Position numbers and translations under genes: made by a program. A stretch of 64,000 nucleotides of DNA from Limnephilus marmoratus (lineage: Eukaryota; Arthropoda; Insecta; Trichoptera; Limnephilidae). The stretch spans positions 56,039,285-56,103,284 of the forward strand of contig OU862910.1 in NCBI GenBank assembly GCA_917880885.1, in the 5' to 3' direction. Under the pieces are notes generated by a model. That model had not been told where the DNA came from, ran no database searches, and was given only the letters and a program-made list of their open reading frames with translations. Shown here piece after piece: positions 19,801 through 33,200 of this stretch; positions within the stretch are counted from its first letter, which is position 1; each line of letters begins with the position of its first letter.

Positions 19801-22800
19801 TTTGTGTTGTAAAATAATATAAGTTTCTATCGATGTATATCGATCGAAATTAGAATTGTTGTAAAGGACAAAAAAACAAGAGGTTATATGTATATGTAAC
19901 TTTTCCCCGGTTTCCCCAAATTTTTCTGTAATTTTTCTCTTTCGATCAGCACCGTCGAAATATTTCTAGAAAAATAAGTCCTTTACAACTCGCATTTTAG
20001 GATGATTATTTAATGAGCAATTAAAAATATGATAATTCTGTTAATAAAGAAATTTACAAAATGTTGAGTAAAGAAAGAAAATTTTATTCAACGCTATATT
20101 ATAATTAAAATTCATAAGTCTACAAAAAACATGATTTATGATATGTTTTTTTTAAATTTCTTTTCGCTCTCAACAATTAACATTTTTTTCTTTAAATCAT
20201 TTCAAATTTCAGTCAATATTTGAACTAGTATATTTAATTTTTTTTTGGAATTGGAGTATCGCTGTAATAATGAAAGTGATCCCTTTTCTTTGGATCACAA
20301 TACATAAATACTCTTTTATATTACATATATTTTGAGAGTTTAAAAATGATCAATAAATATTACATAAGATTTTCCAACACAAATGATTTTAAGTAAAAGG
20401 TTATTTAGTTTCGAAGTTCAAAATCGAAACAAGTCACCCTATTAACGGTAGTTACTCGTTATACGCAGATTGGCAGTTCGTATATATAATTTTTTTTCAA
20501 ACTTAAAAAAAAGTATATACGAACATATATAAAAAAGTATATATTTTTTTTCATGGTAAATATCCAATATCCCATTTCCAAGGTTTTCAGTGGAATTGAT
20601 GTGGCGAACTAAAAAAAAAATAAGGTAATCTAGAAATAGCTGTGCATTTTCATGACAATAGAGCTCACATTTTAAGAGTTTTCAAAGTTACAATACATAG
20701 ATTTGCTTTATAGATAAGATACTTTGTGAAGGGCGCCAGAATAACAAAAAAAGATGGACAGAATGACAAAAAAGATAGACAGAATGACAAAAAAGATAGA
20801 CAGGATGACAAAAAAGATAGGCAGAATGACAAAAAAGATAGACAGAATGATAAAAAAAATAGACAGAATGACAAAAAAAGTGCAATTTTCATACGTTTTC
20901 ATAATTTTCATACTTTCAGAAACAGAGATTTCCACATCCAATATCCCAATGTCCCAATATCCCAGTTCCATGGTTCTCAGTGGAATTGATGTGGAGAACT
21001 AAAAAAAAATGAGGTGATCTAGAAATAGCTGTGCATTTTTATTACAGCAGAGCTCACTTTTTAAGAGTTTTAGAAGTTACAATATACTGATCTGCTTTAA
21101 AGATAAGATACTTTATGAAAGGCGCCAAAATAACAAAAAAGATAGACAGAGTGACAAAAAAAGTTAGACAGAATGACAAAAAAGATAGACAGAATGACAA
21201 AAAAAGATAAACAGAATGACAAAAAATATAGACAGAATGGCAAAAAAGATAGACAGAATGACATAAAAGTGCAATTTTCATACATTCACACTTTCAGAAA
21301 CAGAGATTATACACCCAATTCGTCACCTCAGTCGAACAAGGTTCTAAGTGACATTTTTTTCTAAAAATGACCTTTGAATGCAAACCATTTCTTTTGTTCA
21401 TTTCAATAATCAAAATAATTTTCAGAGCAATCTGCATTGTTTTTCCGTAGATGCTTGTATGATGAAGTTCTCATGTCAAGTTTTTAAAGCTTCCATTTAT
21501 TTTACAATCTAACATCACAATTTGACACTTCTCAATTGCCATTTGTTCATCACTTGGATGGAGCTAACTTCGCCTTACCATGTTCCGAAGTGTCAAAATA
21601 TGTAAAGAGGAATTCTCACAATACATTTAACAATTTTTGATTTTGAGTTTCAATCTTGTACAGAGTATTTTAATTTAAGTTAAGGGAAAGTATTTAATTA
21701 GAAGTATTTATTTTTAATAAGCTCAAAAATAATTATTTTTTTGAGGAAAATGAGAATTTAAGCACGAAAACTGTAAAAATGTGGTTTATAAATGAAAAAT
21801 CCATGTATCTGTAAAAAAGAAAGATTGGTGATGTTATGGCAGTTATTTTTTTTTTTTTTTTTAATATTTGTACCTTTATCTTAAATGATACCAAATCTGC
21901 TATTTTATGAAATTCTTCGGGAAGATTATTAAAATATTGTATCTCATTGAATTGGTTATGTTATGTATTTATTGTTATGTTATTTTACGTATTGGTTGTT
22001 ATGTTGTTATGTTATTGTATTATCCCATTGGTTGCTATGTTATTTTTTGAAAATTACATTTCCTTTTAATATTTGTAATCGTACATCTTTTTACAGAGGT
22101 CTTCAATTTCCTCTACACTTTTGAAATTACACATATTATTTTTTTACCATAACGAGTGTATATTGAGATAGAACCTGCAGACAAGCAGCCATGTGGCAGC
22201 TTCGCGGGACTACCGATAAATTGTTTAAATTATATATTTATGTATACTATGTTTTTGACGGAATAAAAAAAAAAAAAAAACGTGACCCTCTCTTGGTTAT
22301 GGCTCTAGGTAAATGTAATTAGAATTAAGATTTTTTTTTTGAGCTGGTCGCATTATGGTTCTGTCTGCAAGTTAAACAAAAAAAAACGCTACACGAGATT
22401 CAACATAAAAATAAGAAATCGATGAATAGATAATGAGAAATCGTCTTTGCAAACTTTGACACCTCATATCTCTGAACAAGGTTAAGTGAAGTTAGAACCC
22501 CGTTCAACCAAAATGACTAATTGTGGATAGTGATTAATTTTGTTTGATATTTGTGTTGTGTGACATTAGGTTAAGAAAATATTATTTATTTACGTAGACT
22601 TAGTAATGTCAGAATATTAAATGGCTTTTCCCAAAAGTGTTAACAACATGTTATTCCTACATTATTTATGGTATAACTAGCGCTGTCCGGCACTGCCCGA
22701 GCTCAATGTAGAGTTTTTCAAAATCGCAGATGAGAACTGCACTTATTTTGAACGTTAAGAGCGCAAAAGTTTATCAATAAGTATCAAAATTTTGTTTGAA

Positions 22801-24258
22801 GTTTGGGAAACGGGGATGAGGCTGTTTTAGAAATCTCATAGAGACAAAGACCTTCCTCTTGTTTTGAAGATCAAGTGTGCAAAATTTCATCTTTTTCAGA
22901 TTAAAACTGACGATTTTTATTAAAAAAAAAGCAAACACGCCATACCGGGAATTTTTTTTACATGAGCTCCACACAGAAGGCCCTGAGGAAAATAATTTCC
23001 CTCAGAGCCTATGTCATCTTTGGGGATGCTGAGTGGGGGATTTTTAAGGAAAGGAATCTGGAGTTCGGTGTGTCCTGGTCATCCGCCTCCAAGACCTAGA
23101 CAAACCTCACCCCATGAACCCGGGCACCCCTGCTAAATCACCAAACATAGCGAACCACTTGGGGTGACCTATGGCAGAGGTGTTGGTTATCCAATAAAGA
23201 TTCCCGGGGCGGTGGTACCCATTCCCGCCTCCCAAATTGAAACTCTTTCTTTATAGTATATGTCACCAGGAAGTATCAAAAATCTGCTCAAAGGGGATGT
23301 GTAAAGAGGTAAAATGAGATGGAGATTGTTTTTTTTAAATGTTTTGTAGACAGGCACCTCTTTCTGTTAATTTGCGGGTCAAGTAAGCAAAGTTTCATTA
23401 ATCTTAGAATAAAACTGTAGATTTGCATAAAAAACAAAGCTGTGCCGCCCGCCATAGACACTATAAATGAAGACCTTAGCAAGAACAGTAAGGTGCGGTA
23501 TTTCAGTGTACTCAGTAATGTTATCAGTCGGCTTATCTTCCAAGGAGCAACTGAAATACCGGCCCCAAGGTAGCGATTATATTGTAATACATATTATCTT
23601 GGATTATTCTGACTCCACGCGTAAAACATGTCTCTACAATGAATAAATTTAATCTAATATTCTATTGCACTTTTCAGCGTAATTTGCTCAATTCACGTCC
23701 CCATCACCGAAGTGCGGAAGTTTCCGAAGTACTTTTATTTCGGAGTTGCAACGGCTTCTCATCAGATAGAGGGCGCTTGGAATGTTTCTGGTAAGTTTTA
23801 ATAAATAAATATTTATATAATGAAATAAGTACTTTTTTTAAAAACCACTTTATTTTTATTTACATTTGTCGACCGGTTTCGGTTGACCTCGACCTTCTTC
23901 AGGACAATAAACACATAAACTAAATTACAGTACAGAGTTAAGATTCTAAGGTAAACACAAAAGATAGAGAGAGCATATAAGAAAAGGAGAGAACATCAGA
24001 TACTGGTCGGTGGAAGGGTAGGAGGCGGAGTCACGGGCGGGTGGGGGTGGGGGTTACACAGGGAGAAAGGGAATAACTTAACAAATAAAATCGGACTGTT
24101 GGTTAATTCGAACTGTTTAGTTAAAATTTGGCAATTATGTTTCTTTGATTTGGATATTTATGCTTCTAAATTATTAAGGCGTATTCCTATTTTATTAATA
24201 TGTTTTATTTTTACTCCCGTATTTATGTTAAATAATTGATACTGACCATACATCTTCT

Positions 24259-24295
<37 letters not shown>

Positions 24296-27200
24296 GTAAA
24301 TAAAAATGTATCGCCGAAATGTATGTACGCGCATAACTTCCGAACGACTGCACCAAATTTGATAATTTTTTTTATGTTGTGTTCATTTTTGTCAGGACAT
24401 GGTTTGTATAAAATTACTGGTGAGCTCTGACATTATAAAATTTGTATTAAAAAATTGCAATAGGTGGTACGCGAGCTGTTTGAAAACTTAATGTATCGGG
24501 ACTGAATGTATCGAATGATGGAAGGGGAAGGGGAACTCGGGTAAGGAGTTCGCGGGGAGGGGGGGATGGGAACCCGTGAGGGAGTAGGGGAACCCGGAGA
24601 GGGGAGGGGAACTTGGGAGGGGGTGCGAGTGAGAACGCGAGAGGGGAAGGAAACGCGGGAGAGGAAGGGGAGGCGGAAGGGGAACGGGACGCATGGAGAA
24701 ATAATTTCTTTATTAAATGGCATAGCAACGCATGCCGGGAACCAGCTAGTTTAAAATAAATACAAGAGTAAAAATAATACATATTAATTACTTGTTTCTT
24801 CTATATAATGTCAAGCCATAGAGTGTTTGCTTTCTACGATAATTTAATAAATATTTAGTTTACACGACTCGTTCTTGTGTTCAACAGATGCTTTCTCTTG
24901 CTTGAAATGGTTCAAAAGGTTTCTTTTAAAAGTACTATATCGTAATTAAAAGGGGGTTGCTTAACTGTATCATAATAATGTGTGATTCTCTAAAACATCT
25001 TAACTGTCAGTGTATAAATGAGGTTATGTTAAGTTACGAATTGAAATGAAAGAAGGCATAGCTCAGAGTAGGTAGGAAACATGAGAATTAGGTAAGCAAT
25101 ACTTGATAAATTAAACGCTATTTTAGGTAAGATATTTTAATAATAATCACAGGGATTGAAACAACATAAAGACTCTACAATATTTAAATAATAATCATCA
25201 GGGAGCGGTGGCTGCTTTAAGAGGTCAGCCATATTAAATCATAAATTGCTTCTACGTTTAAAAGATGAAAAGGCGCCAGTCGTTTATTAAAAAGCCCAAA
25301 TACTACTAAACGACATAGTCTGATATATTTAAATGAGAAAAACCAATAAAATAAAATAACTATACGTGGATGGTTACATGACAAAATCTTCCGTAAAATC
25401 TCCTACCGTCGAGTTTCTGTTTGGAGTTACATGTGTCACACGCCTTCTCCTCTTGCCGCCTGGATCAAACTCAAGTACTCTGTGAACGAAATCTCTCGAT
25501 CTTCTTACGAACATGGCAACCAACTTCGCAATAGCAAGCAGCGCCAACCACACAGGTCGAATTAAAAACAGCATTTAACTGCAGTCGCGGTTCCTACCGC
25601 TACAGTACCTAACCGTCTTTCTACACATTACTGTTCACTGTTCCCATACTGATAAGAAAGGATTTTAACCAAGCTGAGCACATTTGGAGTAAAAAATGTA
25701 GATGTCATTTTGCCGATAATATTTTTTTCAATTAAAAACAACAAATATATGTTTTTATCACACGCCACCACTACAGGAGATCACATGATATGTGCTCTCT
25801 CTCCTCTGTTACTTTGCTAAAACGAGACGGAATGCGTAACACGTGACCCAGGCTGACTGCACCCAACTACACAGTTGCGACGTGTGATAGATTTTTTTTA
25901 ATGAAAAGATCATCGGACAGAAAAATGACATGCTTTACTTCAAATATGCTTGGGAATCGTTGGTTAAAGTTCTTAGGGTACGTGCTCGTGTAATTTAAAA
26001 TGATTATGCAAAATAATGTTATCTAAAAAACATAATATGCTATATGATATTTATAGCATGTTTGATTATGTAACTCAATGCACAGTTACGCAGAAATAAT
26101 ATTTATAAATCATTTACTGTCGAGGTCATAACTTTAAAAATAAACACGTAATAAGTTAATATTTTTTAATTAAAAATATTTCTTCTTATTCATCAGCTGA
26201 TGATAATGCAAACAGGAATATCAAGTCACGTCTGTGCAGAGACGTGATAACAACAAAAATACAGATTACAATTAATAAAGAAGCAGTAATAAAAAAAAAC
26301 TATCTAGGTATACCTACACTATGATAAAAAGCAATTTATAAAAAATTGGAACGAGTGTGATCTCTATGGAATAATCATCAAAAATACCATTTTCGGTTGG
26401 CTTTGCATCCTGCGTACCACTGGGTTAATGAACTCAAATTTGCTTTGAACTTAAGATACATTTTCAAAATAAATTCGATTTGGGTGGGGGTACCGCCGCC
26501 GCGGGAAGCATTTATTGGATAACAAAGTAGTGGTTCGCTAAGTTTGGTAACTTAGCAGGGGTGCCCGGGTTCATGGGGAGAGGTTTGTCCGGGTCTTGGC
26601 GGTGTATGCGCCTGCCCACCAGCTGCTTGGTAGGCCGGATCGTGAGAGATTGGTTGAGGGAGTCCATTTGACTTCTCCTGTGTGGAGTTAATGGAAAAAA
26701 GACAAAAGTAACTGCTAGTGTGGAGAATTCAGAGAAGTCATAAAGCACTATGTAATATACAAGGTGTTAAGGGACGGACTCGACTAAATTTAACCAGCGA
26801 TTCCTGACATTATTTGGAGTTAAAATAAACACATTTAAATCTCACTGAAGATCAAAATTTCATCAATCCAAAATAATATCAGGAATCACTGGTTAAAGTA
26901 AGTCAAGTACGTCGCTTAATACCCTGTATATATATTTTTCACATTAGCTCCACCAAGAAGTTCCTGAGTAAAATAATAACCCTCAGGGCCTATGTCATCA
27001 TTTTCGGTTGGCTTTTCATTCTGCGTACCACTGGGTTAATGAACTCAAATTTGCTTTGAACTTAAGATACATTTTCAAAATAAATTCGATTTGGGTGGGG
27101 GTACCGCCGCCGCGGGAAGCATTTATTGGATAACAAAGTAGTGGTTCGCTAACTTTGGTGACTTAGCAGGGGTGCCCGGGTTCATGGGAAGAGGTTTGTC

Positions 27201-30200
27201 CGGGTCTTGGCGGTGTATGCGTCTGCCCACCAGCTGCATGGTAGGCCGGATCGTGAGAGAATAGTTGAGGGAGTCCATTTGACTTCTCCTGTGTGGAGCT
27301 AATGGAAAAAAGACAAAAGTAACTGCTAGTGTGGAGAATTCAGAGAAGTCATAAAGCACTATGTAATATACAAGGTGTTAAGGAACGGACTCGACTAAAT
27401 TTAACCAGCGATTCCTGACATTATTTGGAGTTAAAATAAACACATTTAAATCTCACTGAAGATCAAAATTTCATCAATCCAAAATAATATCAGGAATCAC
27501 TGGTTAAAGTAAGTCAAGTACGTCGCTTAATACCTTGTATATATATTTTTTTCACATTAGCTCCACCAAGAAGTTCCTGAGTAAAATAATAACCCTCAGG
27601 GCCTATGTCATCTTTGGGGAGGTTTTTAAGGACATTTACGAGAGGAAGATCAGGGAAGGAAAAAGGTATGGGGGATAGGAAGGAATCTGGGGGCCAGTGT
27701 GTCCAGGAGTGACGGTCGTACGAATCTATCCTCCCACTCTAGTGTAAGGCGATGCGATGGGTCGAAAATTCCTGTTGGAGAGGTAAAAAACGTCTCCATC
27801 AACCGGCGCCAAGACCTAGACAATCCTCACCCCGTGATGCACCTGATAAATCACACACCAGCACTTCGGATGCAGGGATGTTATAATATTTTAACAGAAA
27901 ATTGTTTTAATTGTGTCATAGGTATACAAATTCTGAACTGATTTATCAAGAATACGGACTATCCCGTTAATTTTCACGGGTCTGCGCAAGTTATTGAATA
28001 AATTATTTCTTTAATATTTTTAAAGTGTTACGTGCAGATCTATATACAATATAACTTGTACAATAATTAACTCCATGGCAACAACAAAATCGAAAATAAA
28101 AAATAAAAAGAGGTATAATTATTGTTTATTGTTTGGAATCGAGTTATCATGCATATTATTTAAAAGATTGCTGGCAAATTTCGTGAATGATTCAAGAAAA
28201 AAACCAGACCAGGGTCGATGACCTTCAAAGAAGAGCAACTTCTTCAGCAGATTATTAAAATAATAATAATATTATTATTATGATATTATCATTCAATATT
28301 CCAAAAGCATCCGAAACCTTTAATCATTCTTAGTCGAGCACATTTAAAAACGGGCTTGTGCATTCGCTTGGTCCAGTCCAGATCCTAGAGAAGTCTATTA
28401 CTAGTAGCTATTAAATTACATCCTTTGTATCTCATGATATGATTCTGAATATGTTAAGTTTTTGTAAATAAAATAATTGAACACGCAAAAAAACCAGTTC
28501 ATTCGTATTAAAATAATTATTTACTGTTTTTATACCCGCGCACAAGTTAACCGTTGTATACTGTATGTACGTATACCACAAAATAAAAAAGTAATCTACG
28601 AAACCGTCGATAGTAGGGTTTTTTGAGGAAGGTAACGAAAAAGTGGAAGTAATTGAAACTGAAACGAATAGGCCACTTGAAACACATTTTTAAAAATTGT
28701 TTTCCGGTTTAAGCAAATATTTTTGAAACCTTGGCGATTTTTTGAAAATTTCAGTCCGAAATGGTCTGATTAGACCATATTTTATAAACCGGAAAGACGG
28801 GACATAATTTTATAGGTGCGAAAAAACGATAATTACATAGCCGAAAATCATTTAAAAAAAGAACGTTTTCACAAGAAAGGGTTCAGGAGAATAACGAGGC
28901 ATACCAAAAATATTACATCTCACAAATATTTTTTTCCTTGATCCATCTTATTGATTATAAATCATTATAATGTTCAACGTCTATATTACTAAATCCAATG
29001 TAATATACTTGTACTTGTAAATTATAATAATAATAAGAATATTAAAAAAAATAATTTTGTTAAAATCAGCACCACTATCATTATACCTCTAAAACATTTA
29101 CAGACTGCGTAAAATGCAAGGGGTTCTCTTCATAACATCTGTCAAAAAGTCGAACCAAATGATAAGTTCGCAGAGAACAAACAATAAATCTAGTGAACGT
29201 TAAATGTCAAATTCCAAATTCGCCTGAAATCAAAGTGCTGCCATATAAAAAAAAATAAATCAGTGTGGAATTTTACAAAATTAATAGGAACATTTTCGGA
29301 GACGGGACATTTTCATGTAGTGACGTCACGGGCCCAAATAATGGATTTATTTATTTAAAAATAAAAAACTGTACATTTCTAAAAAAATTTACTAACATTT
29401 TCGTAATCTTAGTAAAAAAAATCTATCCACACCATTTTTCCAAGTCGTTATGAAATCCATGCAAGTGGCCTATTATGTATGTTTGTGTCCTATAACACTA
29501 ATTTTAACACGCACACAACTATTAGAAAAAAAACTCATGGCCAACGCAATAATTTTAATTGCAATTTACTTGTTTTAATTTTTACTTAAAAGTATAATCA
29601 CAGTTAGTTTTTGTCTACAACGTTGAAAAATTCAGAAATATTCTGGTCATGCAGAACGCCAAACCTAAGACGATAAAAAAATATTTTTGATAACTATTTT
29701 ATGTTTGAAGTGAAACTTCTTTAGCACCGTTGTGATTTGAAACTCGATGAAACGGAAGCCAGCGACACTAAAAAGAGACACACATACATCCATAGGCTGC
29801 GAGAGAATGAGATAGCAATAAAATTTTATTCACGGGTGCTCGGTTCCAGTATAAAACGATAAATCCATGATGTCACGCACGTACCCTTCAGTGTAGTGGT
29901 ATAAAGCGCCTGACGAATCAGCAGACCAGGGGTCGAATCCTATGAAATCAAAAAATAAATAAGAAATTATAAAATCAATATCCAATCTTCAAACCACTCC
30001 AAAATGAACATGCAAATGTAAATGACAGCTAGCTACTCCGAAGAAGGGACCACGTATACTACTAATAAGATGACCAAATGTATAGGAAAGGATGCACTGG
30101 AATTTTAAAATATGAAAAAAATCATCCGTCACATTGATAAAAAAAAAAGTGCTCCGTCGTCTCCCACCCACTCTTATACCGCTTGTGAATTGTGCAAATT

Positions 30201-33200
30201 TTTCAAAAATGCACACTCTGATTTTTTTAAAACTCTACAGGTAAAGGAGAAAACATCTGGGATCATGTGGTACACACACATCCCAAGGAGGTCCTCGATT
30301 CGACGAATGCAGACATAGCTTGCGACTCTTACAACTTGTACAATAGAGATGTGGAGATGCTGAAGGAGTTGGGGGTGGACTTCTATAGGTTCTCCATCTC
30401 CTGGTCCAGGCTGCTGCCCACCGGGTTCCCTGACAGCATCTCAAAGGACGGGGTGAACTATTACAACAAGCTGATCAATGCGATGTTGGCTAAGGATATC
30501 GTGCCCTTCGTAACGCTTTATCATTGGGATCTTCCACAACCTTTACAGGTAAATACAAAAATTTAATAAAACGTTATTCATTTTTCATCATGGAGTTATA
30601 TCGCATAGTAGATTAGACCTCTTTTACAGATGTTCTCCACCAGTCAGTTCTTTGATAATATTCTGTAGTTTTTAATGTATTCCATCCTTGTTCTGTCTTC
30701 TTATATGCAGCTGTCCGTATCTTCCTTGGTCTGCCTTCAGATACTTTCCATTAGCTTTCCCAATTGGCAATGATTTCTGATGTTTTTGCATGGAATTCTA
30801 TCTTCTATCGCAGAATTTCAAACCCGCAGAATCTAAAGAATATGGAGAGTTCTCTACGAAACGTCTCTATTCTTGTTGGTTTCATGCTGTTTCTCTGCAG
30901 TTCAACATGCCTAAAGCTGCGGTGTTTGATTCCACTACATTTAGCCACCTAAGCTTAGACTTCCCAATACTCTACCTTCTTGAGAGCGGAGTATATTTGG
31001 TCTCCACGCTAAAAGAATGCTCCACGCAACAAAAACGACCCTTTATTTCTTAAGGACCTTGGAGGTTGGACCAATCCCCTGCTGGCCGAGTACTTCGAGG
31101 ACTATGCCCGCGTGGTGTTCCAGACCTTTGGGGACCGCGTCAAGATGTGGGTGACGTTCAACGAGCCGCGGGAGTTCTGTCAGGAGGGCTACGGAGGGGA
31201 CACCAGCGCGCCGATGCTGAACATCTCAGGCGTTGCGGATTACATGTGCAGTCACACAGTACTACTGGCCCACGCCAGAGCTTACCATCTTTATAATGAG
31301 GAGTACAGAACTAAACAAAGAGGTAATTTTTTTATACTTTTAAGGAGCTTCAATATTATTCCTACGAGTGTGATTATTAAACAAAACCTTTGGCATATAG
31401 ATAGTCGTATGAAGTTTATAGGTGTCTCAACAGATGTCAGTTCTTAAAAGAGTGTCGACATCGTCGTTCGTCTCTAATGCACGAACGTTTATGTAAACAG
31501 CCGGTGATACGTTACAGGCATCTGGCCTCCCACTGAGATTGATTTTTTTTTTAAATTTATTTTTTTACATGAATACCTCACAAGAGTCTCAGATGCTCCC
31601 GTCTGGAGCAAGTGAGACTATGGCATCCCCAATTGGGGTATGTTGTGATGCTGAAGGTAGTGGGAAGGGGAAGTAGATGGGGAAGAGGGAGGTGGGGAAG
31701 ATCCTATAGTACGGACGTCTGGCCCAGTTAAATATTTATTTTAAACCTTATAAAATAAATAATTTCTTGCAAATAGGTATGTGACAGAGTTGTGAATAGT
31801 AAAAAAAAGTATAATTAATGCTATCTATGAAAAATGTAATTTTATTTATGTATCTTAAGTTTTTCATAAGCAAGAACCCTTCTCTCAGGAGAAGGTGAAA
31901 GCCTCCTCTAAAAATATCATTTATCTCTCTTGTTTTGTTCGTAGGGTTAAGCATTTTTATGTTTGTGTCACTTCTTATATTTTTGAGGAAGTTTAGAATT
32001 TCTTCTTCAGACGGTTTTGGTCTTGATCTTCCACGGTGACCAGCCGGGTTGGAAGATAAGCATTGGTTTTTTTAGTTATTTTTTAATTGTTTTTTGTTTG
32101 TTTGTTTTGTGTTGTTGTTGTTTAATTGATGTTTTTTATTGTTGTTGTTGTTTTTTAATTTTATTTTTTTATTGTTGTTTTTATTATTGTTTTTATTGAT
32201 GTTTTTTATTGTTGTTTTTTGCATGTTACCTGTGTGATACAAGTAACATTTTAAACCTTACGATAACGTAAATAAAGTCACTTGTAATCTAGACGAACTT
32301 TGATCTTGTTGGAGTTTTTCTGAACATATTTCAAGTCTCAATCACTGGGATTGAAGTATAATACAACAAGAGATCAATTTCATTTTCAAGAGTGATATCC
32401 GTCTCTGTGAAATTCTCCCTATTAAAGTTACTTATATTCACTGATGCGGTGTTGGTTACCTAGATAGATTCAGGTCTCCATTACACGTCTCTAATGGACA
32501 TTTAGTTTTTTAGACTTATATTGCAGAGGGTCCAAAATATCGAAAAAGACATCCGTTGCCTGCACAATTTTTATTTGAACAGTTTTTTAAAAAAGGAAAA
32601 ATGTTGTTGTCAAGAATGATCTCTTTCCTTGCATTTATAACTTTTGTGATCATTGTATGACATACTGAAGCTTATGAATGTTATTGGTGGTCCGACATCC
32701 AATTTCAAGGGATTCAATCAAGCGTCTCGTCACATTATTTACCTAACACAAAAGAATTGTATTATATCCATATCATTTTTCAGGTTTCATTGGCATTACT
32801 TTGGACGCTTATTGGAATGAACCCGCCACAGATTCACCGGAAGACGATGAAGCTGCTGACAGGGCCATGCAGTTTAACGTAAGAATCAAAGCTTGAACAC
32901 TATTCAGAAAAACACTATTCAGAAAAACACTATTCAGAAAACTCACACTAAAAAAATCAAGAGTTGCGTAACTGCTTTCGCAATGCAATGATCTTTATCG
33001 TAATTTTCCCGTTCATATTTCAAGTAATCTCAATCACTAGGATTAAAAAACATTACATAAGCTTACCCAGACATTTTGATTGTAGTTTGGCTGGTTTGCC
33101 AACCCCATCTTCGGCCGCCATGGGGACTACCCTGAGGTGATGCGCAGACGAATCGCCGAGCATAGCGAACGCCAACATTACCCTCGCAGTCGCCTTCCCG

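Larger units (their letters stand above)
26388..27611. repeat. Tandem duplication of a 611-bp segment
   Basis: The unit 26388-26998 is repeated at 26999-27611 with only scattered differences (for example GCTAAGTTTGGTAACTTAG versus GCTAACTTTGGTGACTTAG). Each unit contains a family A copy (26476-26702 and 27087-27313), a small TIR element (26756-26930 and 27367-27541) and the start of another family A copy. In the first unit that last copy is cut at TATGTCATC, exactly where the second unit begins, which marks the duplication junction. Confidence 0.9.

Noticed and set aside
20665..21364. Repetitive frames (for example NDKKDRQ repeats and FLSFCLSFL repeats)
   Set aside because: Translations of a 21-bp minisatellite; paired on both strands and without start or splice context.
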